DNA from: JAFGKM01 sp964408175
Lineage (GTDB): Bacteria > Ratteibacteria > UBA8468 > B48-G9 > JAFGKM01
Direction of reading: 5' to 3'
Assembly (NCBI GenBank): GCA_964408175.1
Contig: CAYOYL010000141.1
Location: 1-12,925, forward strand
DNA: 12,925 nt
In this document: positions 1-7,129 of the stretch, one piece after another
Layout of the letters: each line of letters opens with the position of its first letter
Numbering within the stretch: the stretch's first letter is position 1
Notes under the pieces: generated by a model
What the model saw: only the letters and a program-made list of their open reading frames with translations
Told to the model about the DNA's origin: nothing
The model's database searches: none
Position numbers and translations under genes: made by a program

Positions 1-29
1 TTGACAGGAGGATAGAAAATAAATAGAAT
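1..29 (+). promoter_or_regulatory. Sigma70-like promoter for the beta-helix gene
   Basis: A perfect -35 hexamer TTGACA lies at 1-6. It is followed, after exactly 17 bases, by TAGAAT at 24-29, a 5 of 6 match to the -10 consensus. Transcription would start near 35-37 and give a leader of roughly 45 bases before the ATG at 82. This is seen directly. Its use as a promoter is inferred from the spacing and from its place just ahead of a lone plus-strand gene. The window begins at the -35 box, so nothing upstream can be judged, and the AGGAGG inside the spacer could instead belong to an unseen upstream reading frame. Confidence 0.5.
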
Positions 30-69
30 AGTATCTATGTTTATGTCAGAGTATATCTAAGGTGTAATG

Positions 70-76
70 AAGGAGG
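70..76 (+). promoter_or_regulatory. Ribosome binding site that sets the start at 82
   Basis: AAGGAGG at 70-76 is a near-perfect Shine-Dalgarno sequence 5 bases before the ATG at 82. It lies inside the reading frame that begins at the earlier ATG at 67, which has no such site. The ATG at 82 is therefore the likelier start. Confidence 0.75.
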
Positions 77-81
77 CTGGT

Positions 82-1179
82 ATGATTGATGTTCGGTCAT
101 TCGGAGCTGTAGGAGATGGTGTTGCTGATGATACGGCTGCGTTCCAGAAGGCTATTGATAAGGCTGCTGGAGTCCAGGCTACGGTTAGTATTCCTGAAGG
201 TATTTTTTCTATTTCAACACTGCATCTTTATCCGCACACCGGTCTGATTGGAAATCCTGCATGGAGTTATCACTCTCCAGGCGGTTCCATACTTCGTCTC
301 AACAATGAAAAGGCCGCCTGTCTTCTGGATATCACCGGCGCAGCGGGTGTGACGCTCAATGGACTTTCTCTTGAAGGAGAAAGACTGGGGACAGGGATAC
401 ATGGGATACTGTGCAACAGTTCTTCATACAGTAAGTCCCCTGATACACCGCGTATTGAACGCTGCCGTATCCACGCTTTCTCCGGAGACGGCATCAGGTT
501 GAAACGAATATTTGCTTTCCACATCCGAAATAGTATGAGTATCTACAATACGGGCAGCGGCCTGTGGGTAAGGGGATGGGACGGTTTCCTTCTTGATAAC
601 TGTCTTTCGGGAAATGGACAGGCGGGTTTTGGCTCGTATGAGGAAAATGCATCCATAACCATGACAGGCAACCGCATTGAGTGGAACCGCGAAGGAGGGA
701 TTATCTGTCAGGGGGGGACCCACTATAACATTACAGGTAATTATATTGACAGGTCAGGTGGTCCGGGTATATACCTGCGAGCGCGTGGTGATATACGCTG
801 CACGGTTTTTGCCATCACCGGCAATGTCATTTTCCGCAGCGGTAAGCCTGAGTGGTGTCCTGATGATGAATATGCCAGTGCCCATGTGCGCTTTGAGCAG
901 GTGGACGGGCTGGTATTTACAGGCAATACCATGAACGTCGGACGGGACGACAACGGGAAAGGACAGTTTTCTCCCAGGTATGGTATAGTCTATAGCGGAT
1001 TGGGCAACAGCATAATCAAGGATAACGTGCTTCATCTTGGTGTGCTGAAGGAATTACTTGTGGACCGCGGTAATCACAGGGATGGTGTTCTGGTTAAGGA
1101 TAACGTTGGCAGTGTGTTTGTCCCGGGGCAGACACCGGAAAGCGAGATTAACGCAGTTCTGGCTGACCCTGCATGGTAA
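82..1179 (+). CDS. Right-handed beta-helix protein, pectate lyase superfamily
   Basis: This 365-residue protein begins with a typical Pectate_lyase_3-type entry: IDVRSFGAVGDGVADDT, then an alpha helix (AFQKAIDKA) and a strand pair ending in IPEG. The rest (about residues 45-345) reads as parallel beta-helix coils. Rungs such as TGNRI, TGNYI, TGNVI, TGNTM, KDNVL and KDNVG recur about every 23-35 residues and suggest an internal asparagine ladder. Members of this superfamily include polysaccharide lyases, GH28 and GH55-type hydrolases, epimerases and phage tailspikes. The exact reaction cannot be read here, because no family-specific catalytic motif is recognisable. There is no signal peptide, so the protein looks cytoplasmic unless exported by another route. 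It stands alone on the plus strand and converges with the minus-strand operon (38 bases between stop codons). An acidic stretch PEWCPDDEYA near residue 260 could bind a cation or sugar. The fold is confident; activity on the same glycan as the operon is only inferred from position. Confidence 0.85.
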   Translation: MIDVRSFGAVGDGVADDTAAFQKAIDKAAGVQATVSIPEGIFSISTLHLYPHTGLIGNPAWSYHSPGGSILRLNNEKAACLLDITGAAGVTLNGLSLEGERLGTGIHGILCNSSSYSKSPDTPRIERCRIHAFSGDGIRLKRIFAFHIRNSMSIYNTGSGLWVRGWDGFLLDNCLSGNGQAGFGSYEENASITMTGNRIEWNREGGIICQGGTHYNITGNYIDRSGGPGIYLRARGDIRCTVFAITGNVIFRSGKPEWCPDDEYASAHVRFEQVDGLVFTGNTMNVGRDDNGKGQFSPRYGIVYSGLGNSIIKDNVLHLGVLKELLVDRGNHRDGVLVKDNVGSVFVPGQTPESEINAVLADPAW

Positions 1180-1194
1180 TACAGACGCAGTAAA

Positions 1195-1218
1195 TTGGTT
1201 GTTAACCTAACATTTTTT
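1195..1218 (+). terminator. Weak hairpin with T-run between convergent genes
   Basis: TTGGTT at 1195-1200 can pair, with one bulged base, with AACCTAA at 1204-1210 around a three-base loop. A run of six T follows at 1213-1218. This resembles an intrinsic terminator for the plus-strand gene, but the stem is short and only modestly GC-paired. The same hairpin could serve the minus strand, where only a short ATTT follows. Function is uncertain. Confidence 0.3.
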
Positions 1219-2651
1219 CATGCCTCCACCACTTCAAAATTCATTATATCGCCCATCCCTTTCAGTTCTTTTACGTAGTTCCCATAAACCATAACGTAGT
1301 GATTACCGAAACTGACATTTTTATGAAAGAAGTCCACGACATCTGATACCTTAATTAATACTCCCAGGTTACAGCCACATTTACTGTCAAAGTTTTGGCC
1401 GCCTGTGATTTCTCCACTCGCCACCAGTATTTTGTTCCTTGACGGGTTAAACCTTGCCACAGTTACTTCTTCTCCCCTGTCACGGGAGAAGTCGTAATTG
1501 ATTATCGCTCCCCATCCTCCACAGGTAAATGGTCTTATTTCATAAGGTAAACCGGGTTGTGTCAGGCCTTTCATTTTTATACCCGGGACATCGTGAAATA
1601 TCCCCATAATGTTTTTTTTCTCATCTATCACTTGAGGATTTCCCATGTAGGCTGATTTTTTTGAGATGTACATTAAGAACATCATTGTCAACAACTCGGT
1701 TATATCTCCTTCACAGACAGAGGGATAACCATCATCTTTTAGAAGGGTATGGGTAAGACACGGTACAGATTTCCTCTCGAATGTCACTCTTTTATCGGGG
1801 CAGATTTCAAAACAGTCTATCGTAAAAGCGTTACATTCATAACGGTTCATTAGTCTCCTTACCCCCAGATAAAAGTTGACAGAATCAGTTATATACCCTC
1901 TCTTCATATGAACTGCCCGTGCGTTGTCTATCAGGTTGTCTGTTATTTCTTCTGCTTCCTTCTGTCCGTTTTGTCTGACCCTGTCTATCTCTTTTCCAAG
2001 TTCATCAATGGTAACATCCTTATACTCTATGCCGAAGGTTCTCTTCAGGTTGTCTAAATCGCGAAAGTTGGAATTGTCTGTGAACTTTATATCTGTAACC
2101 CTAAGAATCTTTGTTTTTGTGATGGCTTTCTTTACCTGTAAGAGTGAGATAATATGCCTGAGTTCCGAATGGTTCATAGGATAGTAACCTTCAATATCCT
2201 TTGCTCTTAACTGGGCTATACTTTCGGCTATACCTATGTAGGCAGGAAATGATTTTTCCATTATGATGACCGATTTTTTGTATTTTTCAGCCGCTAATGC
2301 GGCGGCAATTTTGGGAAAAGAGGTTTCATATCCAAAATAAATATCTGTTTTTTGCAGGTCGGGTTCCAATTTTTTCAGTTCCTTCCGGCTTAACAACCAC
2401 CCGCCTTTATGACCCAGTTCTAAGTATACAGGCTTGAGTGTTTCAACCTCCGGCATATTCAGGATTTCTGTAGCCTCTTCTTTAAGTTTATCAAGCCTTT
2501 TTTTTGCATTCTCCCTCTCTGTTTTCGGATTGAGACCTTCTTCACTCCCTGTTCTGCAGGGACCTTCAATACTATCCTTGTGAATCACTGTGGAGTAGAT
2601 TGGTTTAACTCCTAATTTAACCCCGATAGGCTTTGGATTTTCGTGTACCAT
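1218..2651 (-). CDS. L-fucose/L-arabinose isomerase-like sugar isomerase
   Basis: This 477-residue protein resembles the FucI/AraA-like superfamily, which interconverts aldoses and ketoses using a divalent metal. The N-terminal half (about 70-180) looks like the Rossmann-like domains (DIYFGYETSFPK, SVIIMEKS). The C-terminal half carries the family core: AFTIDCFEI at 275-283, with E282 a likely metal ligand; SVCEGDITELLTMM at 311-324, with acidic E314 and D316; IFHDVPG at 351-357; and a late FGNHYVMVYG with H451, comparable to the C-terminal histidine ligand of FucI. Length fits this superfamily. No signal peptide is present. The start is supported by GGGGAGGG four bases upstream (2656-2663). 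It is the last gene of the minus-strand run, separated from the dehydrogenase gene by 95 bases. Acting on a sugar released by the upstream glycosidases is inferred. The substrate cannot be named; many such homologues are not true fucose or arabinose isomerases. Confidence 0.75.
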   Translation of the reverse strand: MVHENPKPIGVKLGVKPIYSTVIHKDSIEGPCRTGSEEGLNPKTERENAKKRLDKLKEEATEILNMPEVETLKPVYLELGHKGGWLLSRKELKKLEPDLQKTDIYFGYETSFPKIAAALAAEKYKKSVIIMEKSFPAYIGIAESIAQLRAKDIEGYYPMNHSELRHIISLLQVKKAITKTKILRVTDIKFTDNSNFRDLDNLKRTFGIEYKDVTIDELGKEIDRVRQNGQKEAEEITDNLIDNARAVHMKRGYITDSVNFYLGVRRLMNRYECNAFTIDCFEICPDKRVTFERKSVPCLTHTLLKDDGYPSVCEGDITELLTMMFLMYISKKSAYMGNPQVIDEKKNIMGIFHDVPGIKMKGLTQPGLPYEIRPFTCGGWGAIINYDFSRDRGEEVTVARFNPSRNKILVASGEITGGQNFDSKCGCNLGVLIKVSDVVDFFHKNVSFGNHYVMVYGNYVKELKGMGDIMNFEVVEA

Positions 2652-2683
2652 TTTTCCCTCCCCTTACCTGTTCTAAGAATATG

Positions 2684-2743
2684 GCAGGCAAGAAAAAACA
2701 TATAAATTTTTTAAAAGATACTGTTCTCCTCTGATATGCCTGC
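2684..2743. repeat. Inverted repeat GCAGGCA / TGCCTGC in the gap before the isomerase gene
   Basis: Two perfect 7-base arms, GCAGGCA (2684-2690) and TGCCTGC (2737-2743), flank 46 AT-rich bases containing A and T runs. The gap (2652-2746) separates the dehydrogenase stop from the isomerase start. The loop is too long for an ordinary terminator. The arms could be paired operator half-sites or chance. No convincing minus-strand promoter was found here by eye. Confidence 0.3.
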
Positions 2744-2746
2744 ACA

Positions 2747-3784
2747 CTATGGATGGAGAATTACCCCGAGGGATTTTTCTGGCTGTGCAATGAGATGTTC
2801 ACATGCCTTCGGAGCCTCCTGCAGAGGAAACTGGTGTGTAATAAGTGGTTTTACCCGAATTTTTCCTTCTTCAACTGCCCGTATGACTTCTTCAAGGTTT
2901 CTTCCGGTTGTCCATGGGACAAAAACCCTTGTATAGTTTTTCCCTCTCTCATACTCAGGGTCGTGGTAGCCTGGTCCTGTTCGTGCAGAACTCCTGATAT
3001 CAAGATTTCCGAGTGTTGCAGCAAATCTGGTTGTTATCTCACACCCACCAGGAATAATGATTCGTCCCATACTGTGGGTATCCGGGGCTTTTTTCATAAC
3101 CTGTACTATCTGATTGAAGATTGCAGTTCCCTCACCCCCTAAGCACAGGAAGGCACAGTCAATGCCATTGCTGTGTGTAAATTCTTTACATACTGTATCT
3201 ATATTTTCTCTCTCCGGGCTGAGAACCCTGTCAAAACCGACTTTTTTGGCAATGGTTCTCCGAAGGGGCAAGAGGTCAGTACCCAGTGTGTGACAGCCGC
3301 TTGCACAGGCAATCTGGCCTGCTATATTTCCGATAATACCCAGCCCGGCAACAAGCACATTTTCTCCGAACTCTAAATCTGCTCTTCTGATTGCATGGAG
3401 AGATGTGGCTGCAAGTGTTGCAAAAGATGCCTCCTCAAAACTGACGTTGTCTGGTATCGGTACGCAGAGGTTCTGTGGGACGACGGCATAATCTGTATGG
3501 CGTGCCCCAGGTCCCATACAGGCAACTCTCATCCCTTCTCTGAGAACTTTACATGCCTTACCCGTTTTTATAACAGTCCCTGCGTTTCCGTAGCCAAAGG
3601 GTTTTAATGATACCGCGGGGTTTGGATTAGCCCTGAGGGATTTTACCGCTCCCATCTCGGTTCCCGGACTTATCAGGGAGGAATGCACCTTTACAAGAAC
3701 CTCGTACCTTTTAACAGCCGGAACCTGCATTTCTTCAATAATAATCTTACCTGTCCCGTCGTAGCATATAACAATTCTTTTCAT
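2747..3784 (-). CDS. MDR-family NAD(P)-dependent dehydrogenase lacking the usual zinc ligands
   Basis: This 345-residue protein has the two-domain layout of medium-chain alcohol/sugar dehydrogenases. A GroES-like N-terminal domain (about 1-120) contains the conserved GYGNAGTVIKTG turn, and the Rossmann domain (about 140-285) has a cofactor loop GLGIIG at 147-152. Where zinc enzymes carry GICGTD with a catalytic cysteine, this protein reads SLISPGTE (37-43). The four-cysteine structural zinc lobe is also absent. The SxGTE-type variant is known from threonine dehydrogenase-like and BchC-like branches. The protein probably oxidises or reduces a hydroxyl or keto group on a sugar-derived intermediate; the substrate is unknown. 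A longer frame starts at 3817, but GGGGGG at 3791-3796 sits six bases before the ATG at 3784 and homology begins at MKRIVI, so the shorter start is chosen. It lies between the phosphotriesterase-like and isomerase-like genes, which suggests one catabolic route. Confidence 0.8.
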   Translation of the reverse strand: MKRIVICYDGTGKIIIEEMQVPAVKRYEVLVKVHSSLISPGTEMGAVKSLRANPNPAVSLKPFGYGNAGTVIKTGKACKVLREGMRVACMGPGARHTDYAVVPQNLCVPIPDNVSFEEASFATLAATSLHAIRRADLEFGENVLVAGLGIIGNIAGQIACASGCHTLGTDLLPLRRTIAKKVGFDRVLSPERENIDTVCKEFTHSNGIDCAFLCLGGEGTAIFNQIVQVMKKAPDTHSMGRIIIPGGCEITTRFAATLGNLDIRSSARTGPGYHDPEYERGKNYTRVFVPWTTGRNLEEVIRAVEEGKIRVKPLITHQFPLQEAPKACEHLIAQPEKSLGVILHP

Positions 3785-3790
3785 CTGTAA

Positions 3791-3796
3791 CCCCCC
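3791..3796 (-). promoter_or_regulatory. Ribosome binding site fixing the dehydrogenase start
   Basis: Read on the minus strand this is GGGGGG, six bases before the ATG at 3784. It favours that start over the in-frame upstream ATG at 3817, which would add eleven residues not expected in this family. Confidence 0.55.
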
Positions 3797-3842
3797 GGTA
3801 AAAAATTTGTAGAACACTGAATTTTAACATAAAGTTTCAAAA

Positions 3843-3871
3843 AATCTGTATTAAAGACATTTGAGCAGATT
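3843..3871 (-). terminator. Weak hairpin with T-run after the phosphotriesterase-like gene
   Basis: On the minus strand, a few bases after the stop codon at 3877-3879, AATCTG and CAGATT form a 6-base inverted repeat with a 17-base loop. A further four T follow. The stem has only two GC pairs, so it would at most attenuate read-through into the dehydrogenase gene. It lies in the second largest gap of the operon (3785-3876). Confidence 0.25.
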
Positions 3872-3876
3872 CTCTT

Positions 3877-4905
3877 TTAGGCATATAATCTCCCATAAAG
3901 TTGACGGGGATTATCACGCAGGAAGAGGTTGACAATCTCCTCTCCGATGCCTTTTGCTGACATTGCCGGCACGATGTCGGTCAGGATATAGTCATAGCCG
4001 TAGCCGCCATATCTATGAAGCATTATTTTCAGACAGATATCGTTGGTGAGCAGGAGTTGTTTTTCAAAGCCTTCGTCAATCAGGATTTTTACCGCGTCCA
4101 CACGTTCGCTATCCTTTGCGAAGGTGTGTGAACCATCGGCTTGAAATTCCTTGCCGAAGTTGTCAAACTCTACGAAGACCCCCATTTTGAGCAGAGAACG
4201 GATGTAATTCAGGTCAAGCATCACGTCGGTATGGCAGATGGCTATCTTTCCCGGGTCAACACCATTTTTGAAAAGCAGTTCTGCGACCTTAAGACCGGTT
4301 CTGCCCCATGGATAGGTATGAACCTGTATTGCTGCTCCTGTCTGTTTGAAAACGATACCTGCAGCAGCGAGGTTTTTCTTTTCATTCGGGTGCACAGGAT
4401 TGCTTGTGCCTATTTCACCGATGACCCCTGCTTTTATACCGGTTCCATCAATACCGACAAGGAAGTCACTCAGCATACGTTCGGCAATCTCTTCCGCAGA
4501 CAAGTCATCCAATTCAGTCGGGTGCGTGTCATACGTGTAGTATCCGCTTCCTGCTATTATATTAACCCCTGTTCTCTCCGCAACCTCCCGAAGTTTGAGT
4601 GGAGAACGGTTTATACCAATGGATGTGCAGTCAACTATTGTTTTACCCCCAGATGACCTGAATCTTTCTACCTCATCAACGCAAACATCTACGTTGTCTA
4701 AAATCAGGTTATCCTTTACAATGTATGGGTTTATACGCAATTTTTCAAGGTGTTCCTCTGCAAGCGGCTCACTCCCAGAAGAGATTTTTTCTGTTTGTTT
4801 GTACTGGTTACACAGGTCAATGAACAGGTGCTCGTGAGCAAGTGTGACACCCATTTTATCTGCATTCAGCGGACCTGTTACTGTCATTACCTGTGAAGTG
4901 GACAT
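3877..4905 (-). CDS. Phosphotriesterase-family (PTE/PHP) metal-dependent hydrolase
   Basis: This 342-residue TIM-barrel amidohydrolase shows the full ligand set expected for the phosphotriesterase family: H24 and H26 in AHEHLFIDL, E164 in VIGEIGTSNP, H196 in QVHTYPWG, H225 in ICHTDVMLD, and D289 in LLTNDIC. At the bridging position it has glutamate, as in E. coli phosphotriesterase homology protein, instead of the carboxylated lysine of true phosphotriesterase. The family tail (GGYGYDYILTDIVPAM) is also present. Characterised relatives are mostly lactonases or act on small esters and sugar-derived lactones, so hydrolysis of a lactone or ester intermediate is likelier than organophosphate cleavage. 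It is cytoplasmic. The start follows GGGAGG at 4915-4920 with a 9-base spacer. Only 25 bases separate it from the M24 gene upstream, which fits co-transcription. The family is certain and the substrate is not known. Confidence 0.9.
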   Translation of the reverse strand: MSTSQVMTVTGPLNADKMGVTLAHEHLFIDLCNQYKQTEKISSGSEPLAEEHLEKLRINPYIVKDNLILDNVDVCVDEVERFRSSGGKTIVDCTSIGINRSPLKLREVAERTGVNIIAGSGYYTYDTHPTELDDLSAEEIAERMLSDFLVGIDGTGIKAGVIGEIGTSNPVHPNEKKNLAAAGIVFKQTGAAIQVHTYPWGRTGLKVAELLFKNGVDPGKIAICHTDVMLDLNYIRSLLKMGVFVEFDNFGKEFQADGSHTFAKDSERVDAVKILIDEGFEKQLLLTNDICLKIMLHRYGGYGYDYILTDIVPAMSAKGIGEEIVNLFLRDNPRQLYGRLYA

Positions 4906-4930
4906 TTTCTTTTTCCTCCCGGATACCTCT

Positions 4931-6097
4931 TTATTTCATAAAAAGGCTGTCCATTTTCCTGCTGAAAGGCACGGCACCCTTTTCCGTTATCTCGTATCCT
5001 GTCTCAATGCGTGCCCCGTGGAATTCGGGATGCCCGAAGAAACTCACGTCAATGCATACAGTCATGGATGGTTTGAGAACGTCACTGCTGTTCGGCCCGA
5101 AGAAAGGAGATTCCGCCTCATGCAGTCCTATGGTGTGGCAGAAGGGACAGACAAGATAGCGGGAGAATCCGTGTTTTTTGAAGTAGTCGCGTGCAGGTTT
5201 GTCTATCTCCCTTCCTGTCCTGCCGGGAACAATCTGCTCTCTTGTCAGTTGAAATGCCTCCTTCAGGTGTTTCATACACTCCTTCTGCCTGTCCGTATAA
5301 GAACCGCTTACGGGAAGGTTGTCACCGACTACCCCGTTATAACCCTCCACCCTTGGAGCAATGCCTATCATCACCATCTCTCCGTCAGACATCTTCTTGG
5401 AACTGGCGGTGGGCACGACCGCATTGCTTCTTGGTCCGCTTCCCACTATCGGGTCAAAACCGAATCCGTTGGCTCCACGTGAACGTGCGGCATACTCGCC
5501 CGCGGCGGCTACCTCAATCTCCGAAATGCCCGGTGCAACCTTTGATTTCATCGCATCGTAAGATAAATCAGCCAGTTTGAAGGCTTCCCTTATCCGTTCT
5601 ATCTCCCATTCAGACTTAAGATAGCGCAGTTCCACGAAATCCTGGGTTATGTCCACCAGTTCTACACCGGAGAATCCTTCGATTATATGCTTGTAGCAAT
5701 CGGCAGGCATCTTTCCTGCACCTATCAGACCTACGCGCTTCACGCTGCCCAGTCTTGAGTGCAGTTCCGCAAAGAGTTTCGGGAAATCTATAATTTCCGC
5801 ATTCGGATACTCTTCATCAGGGACCATAAATGCCGGCAGGTTTCTCGTATCGGTGATTGCGCTGTCCAGTTTTGCAAACGGTTCGCTTTCAGGACCTCCC
5901 AGTATCATAGGTTCCCCTTTGCGGGGGACAAGCACCATGCCACTTTCAAACTGCGGGCACCAGCCTGTCAGGTACCAGCCGTTGCCGATGTTGAACTCAT
6001 CATAGTATGCCAGTGATGCATCCACCTCTTTCTTGTCCATTATCTTCCTGACCTTCTCCAGTCTTCTATCCCTTTCTTCTTTCGTCAGATAGCCCAT
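4931..6097 (-). CDS. M24-fold creatinase/Xaa-Pro peptidase-like protein with degenerate metal site
   Basis: This 388-residue protein has the two-domain creatinase/prolidase layout: an N-terminal Rossmann-like domain (about 1-135) and a pita-bread domain (about 160-375). Typical markers are LRYLKSEWEIERIREA, a CHTIGLHE loop near 320-327 and RIETGYEITEKG near 363-374. Compared with metal-dependent members, the first aspartate is Gly (MIGIAP, about residue 245) and the usual PH before it reads PT. The first glutamate is Asp (CIDVSF, about 350). One Asp (VVGD, about 259), the His and the final Glu are kept. Metal-independent M24 members, such as creatinase, also alter these positions. The protein may therefore cleave a non-peptide C-N bond, or may be inactive. 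A GTG at 6103 is in frame, but GGAGGAG at 6106-6112 is spaced 8 bases from the ATG at 6097, so that start is used. It sits between the deacetylase and phosphotriesterase-like genes, an unusual partner for glycan enzymes. Confidence 0.85.
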   Translation of the reverse strand: MGYLTKEERDRRLEKVRKIMDKKEVDASLAYYDEFNIGNGWYLTGWCPQFESGMVLVPRKGEPMILGGPESEPFAKLDSAITDTRNLPAFMVPDEEYPNAEIIDFPKLFAELHSRLGSVKRVGLIGAGKMPADCYKHIIEGFSGVELVDITQDFVELRYLKSEWEIERIREAFKLADLSYDAMKSKVAPGISEIEVAAAGEYAARSRGANGFGFDPIVGSGPRSNAVVPTASSKKMSDGEMVMIGIAPRVEGYNGVVGDNLPVSGSYTDRQKECMKHLKEAFQLTREQIVPGRTGREIDKPARDYFKKHGFSRYLVCPFCHTIGLHEAESPFFGPNSSDVLKPSMTVCIDVSFFGHPEFHGARIETGYEITEKGAVPFSRKMDSLFMK

Positions 6098-6105
6098 TTT
6101 CACAT

Positions 6106-6112
6106 CTCCTCC
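6106..6112 (-). promoter_or_regulatory. Ribosome binding site deciding the M24 gene start
   Basis: GGAGGAG on the minus strand lies 8 bases before the ATG at 6097 and only 2 bases before an in-frame GTG at 6103. Normal spacing selects the ATG. Confidence 0.65.
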
Positions 6113-6165
6113 ATTACCTCAAACCCTCAGATGCTAATTTTTTCAGAGTGAGAGGCTTTGATTAA

Positions 6166-7056
6166 TTATTTTTGATATTTTCCAGCCAGTTGCCGGCAGG
6201 TAAGAAACTCCGCTCCGAATTCTTTATTCAAACCTGTAATAAACCTGCCGAGTTCAGTAAGCGCCTTCTGTCCGCAGTTTTTCACAATAAAAGTATCAGG
6301 GATGACCGTCCCTTCCCCATAATGGAAGCGTTTCGGCAGTGAAATGAATTCCCATGGGTGGAAATAAAAGCACAATACAGGGGACTGTTTTTTGGAGCGT
6401 ACGTGCTCAATAAAATTCCTTGACATTTTCAGCAGAGTGTTTGCCCCCAGGGTGCGGAATACAGGCCACTGGTCTATATCCCTGCCGTAAGGGTCCCTGC
6501 TTTTGCGGGTTATGTCCGCAAAACATGGTATCTCAAGTATGCCCATCTTCCCCTTGTTCAGCCAGTTTTTCCTGTCAGGATGATAAGGCGAAATCTGTTT
6601 CCTGTGATAGTAAAGCGGGTATGTGGCATCAGTCAGGTAGCCCAGCTCTTCAAGAGCATTGACCATTGCCGTGCTTCCCCACAGCCTTGGCGCCCGGAAA
6701 GAAACAGGTTTTTTCCCGCATGCCTTTGCAATAACCTCCGTAGCCCTCTTTAACCGCAGGGGAACCTCTTCCGGAAGCAGTGGTTTGACGCCCGGGATGG
6801 GGAACAACTCATCTCCCACCGTTTCGTGATATAGTGAGTGGCACCCAACCTCATGACCTGCATGCATCACCTCCCTTGTCTTTGCCGGGAACAGCCGGGC
6901 GGACTCGCCCGTGAAGAAAAAGGTTGTCTTCACTCCGGTCCGCTCAAAAAGATTAAGAAGAAGCGGTATCCCCTTTCCCACACTCTCATAGAACGGGGTC
7001 CAACTGCCAACATCGGTTTCCACATCAATTCCTATAACAACCCTCACATTTTCCAT
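6166..7056 (-). CDS. NodB-type polysaccharide deacetylase, cytoplasmic
   Basis: This 296-residue protein shows all main motifs of carbohydrate esterase family 4. Motif 1 is GIDVETD with D11 and E13. The metal-binding H-S-x-x-H is CHSLYH (H73, H77). Motif 3 is FRAPRLWG (R121), and the late motif FYFHPWEF carries H233. The HPWEF form resembles exopolysaccharide-type deacetylases. Such enzymes remove N- or O-acyl groups from amino sugars; a few relatives open cyclic imides or amides. No signal peptide is present, so the substrate would be an imported oligosaccharide or small amide. A longer frame begins at 7170 and would overlap the preceding gene. GGAGGT at 7061-7066 just before the ATG at 7056, and the start of homology at VRVVIGID, support the shorter form. 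An ATG at 7068 is a second choice. It follows the barrel protein by 73 bases in the same operon. Confidence 0.85.
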   Translation of the reverse strand: MENVRVVIGIDVETDVGSWTPFYESVGKGIPLLLNLFERTGVKTTFFFTGESARLFPAKTREVMHAGHEVGCHSLYHETVGDELFPIPGVKPLLPEEVPLRLKRATEVIAKACGKKPVSFRAPRLWGSTAMVNALEELGYLTDATYPLYYHRKQISPYHPDRKNWLNKGKMGILEIPCFADITRKSRDPYGRDIDQWPVFRTLGANTLLKMSRNFIEHVRSKKQSPVLCFYFHPWEFISLPKRFHYGEGTVIPDTFIVKNCGQKALTELGRFITGLNKEFGAEFLTCRQLAGKYQK

Positions 7057-7060
7057 GTCC

Positions 7061-7066
7061 ACCTCC
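7061..7066 (-). promoter_or_regulatory. Ribosome binding site deciding the deacetylase start
   Basis: GGAGGT on the minus strand is four bases before the ATG at 7056. It supports this start over the in-frame ATGs at 7068 and 7170; the latter would place the N-terminus inside the preceding gene. Confidence 0.55.
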
Positions 7067-7129
7067 ATAACTTCCTCTCTGTTTCTCTGTATAAAACACC
7101 GGCAAGTATTGTTGTGTTGAACACATTGC

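Noticed and set aside
67..81. Earlier ATG at 67 as start of the beta-helix protein
   Set aside because: It would place the strong AAGGAGG inside the coding region and lacks its own site; homology begins just after the ATG at 82.
4844..5482. Long open frame on the plus strand (212 codons) opposite the phosphotriesterase-like and M24 genes
   Set aside because: It lies opposite two well-supported minus-strand genes, has no recognisable domain and no convincing start site. It is a shadow of their codon pattern.
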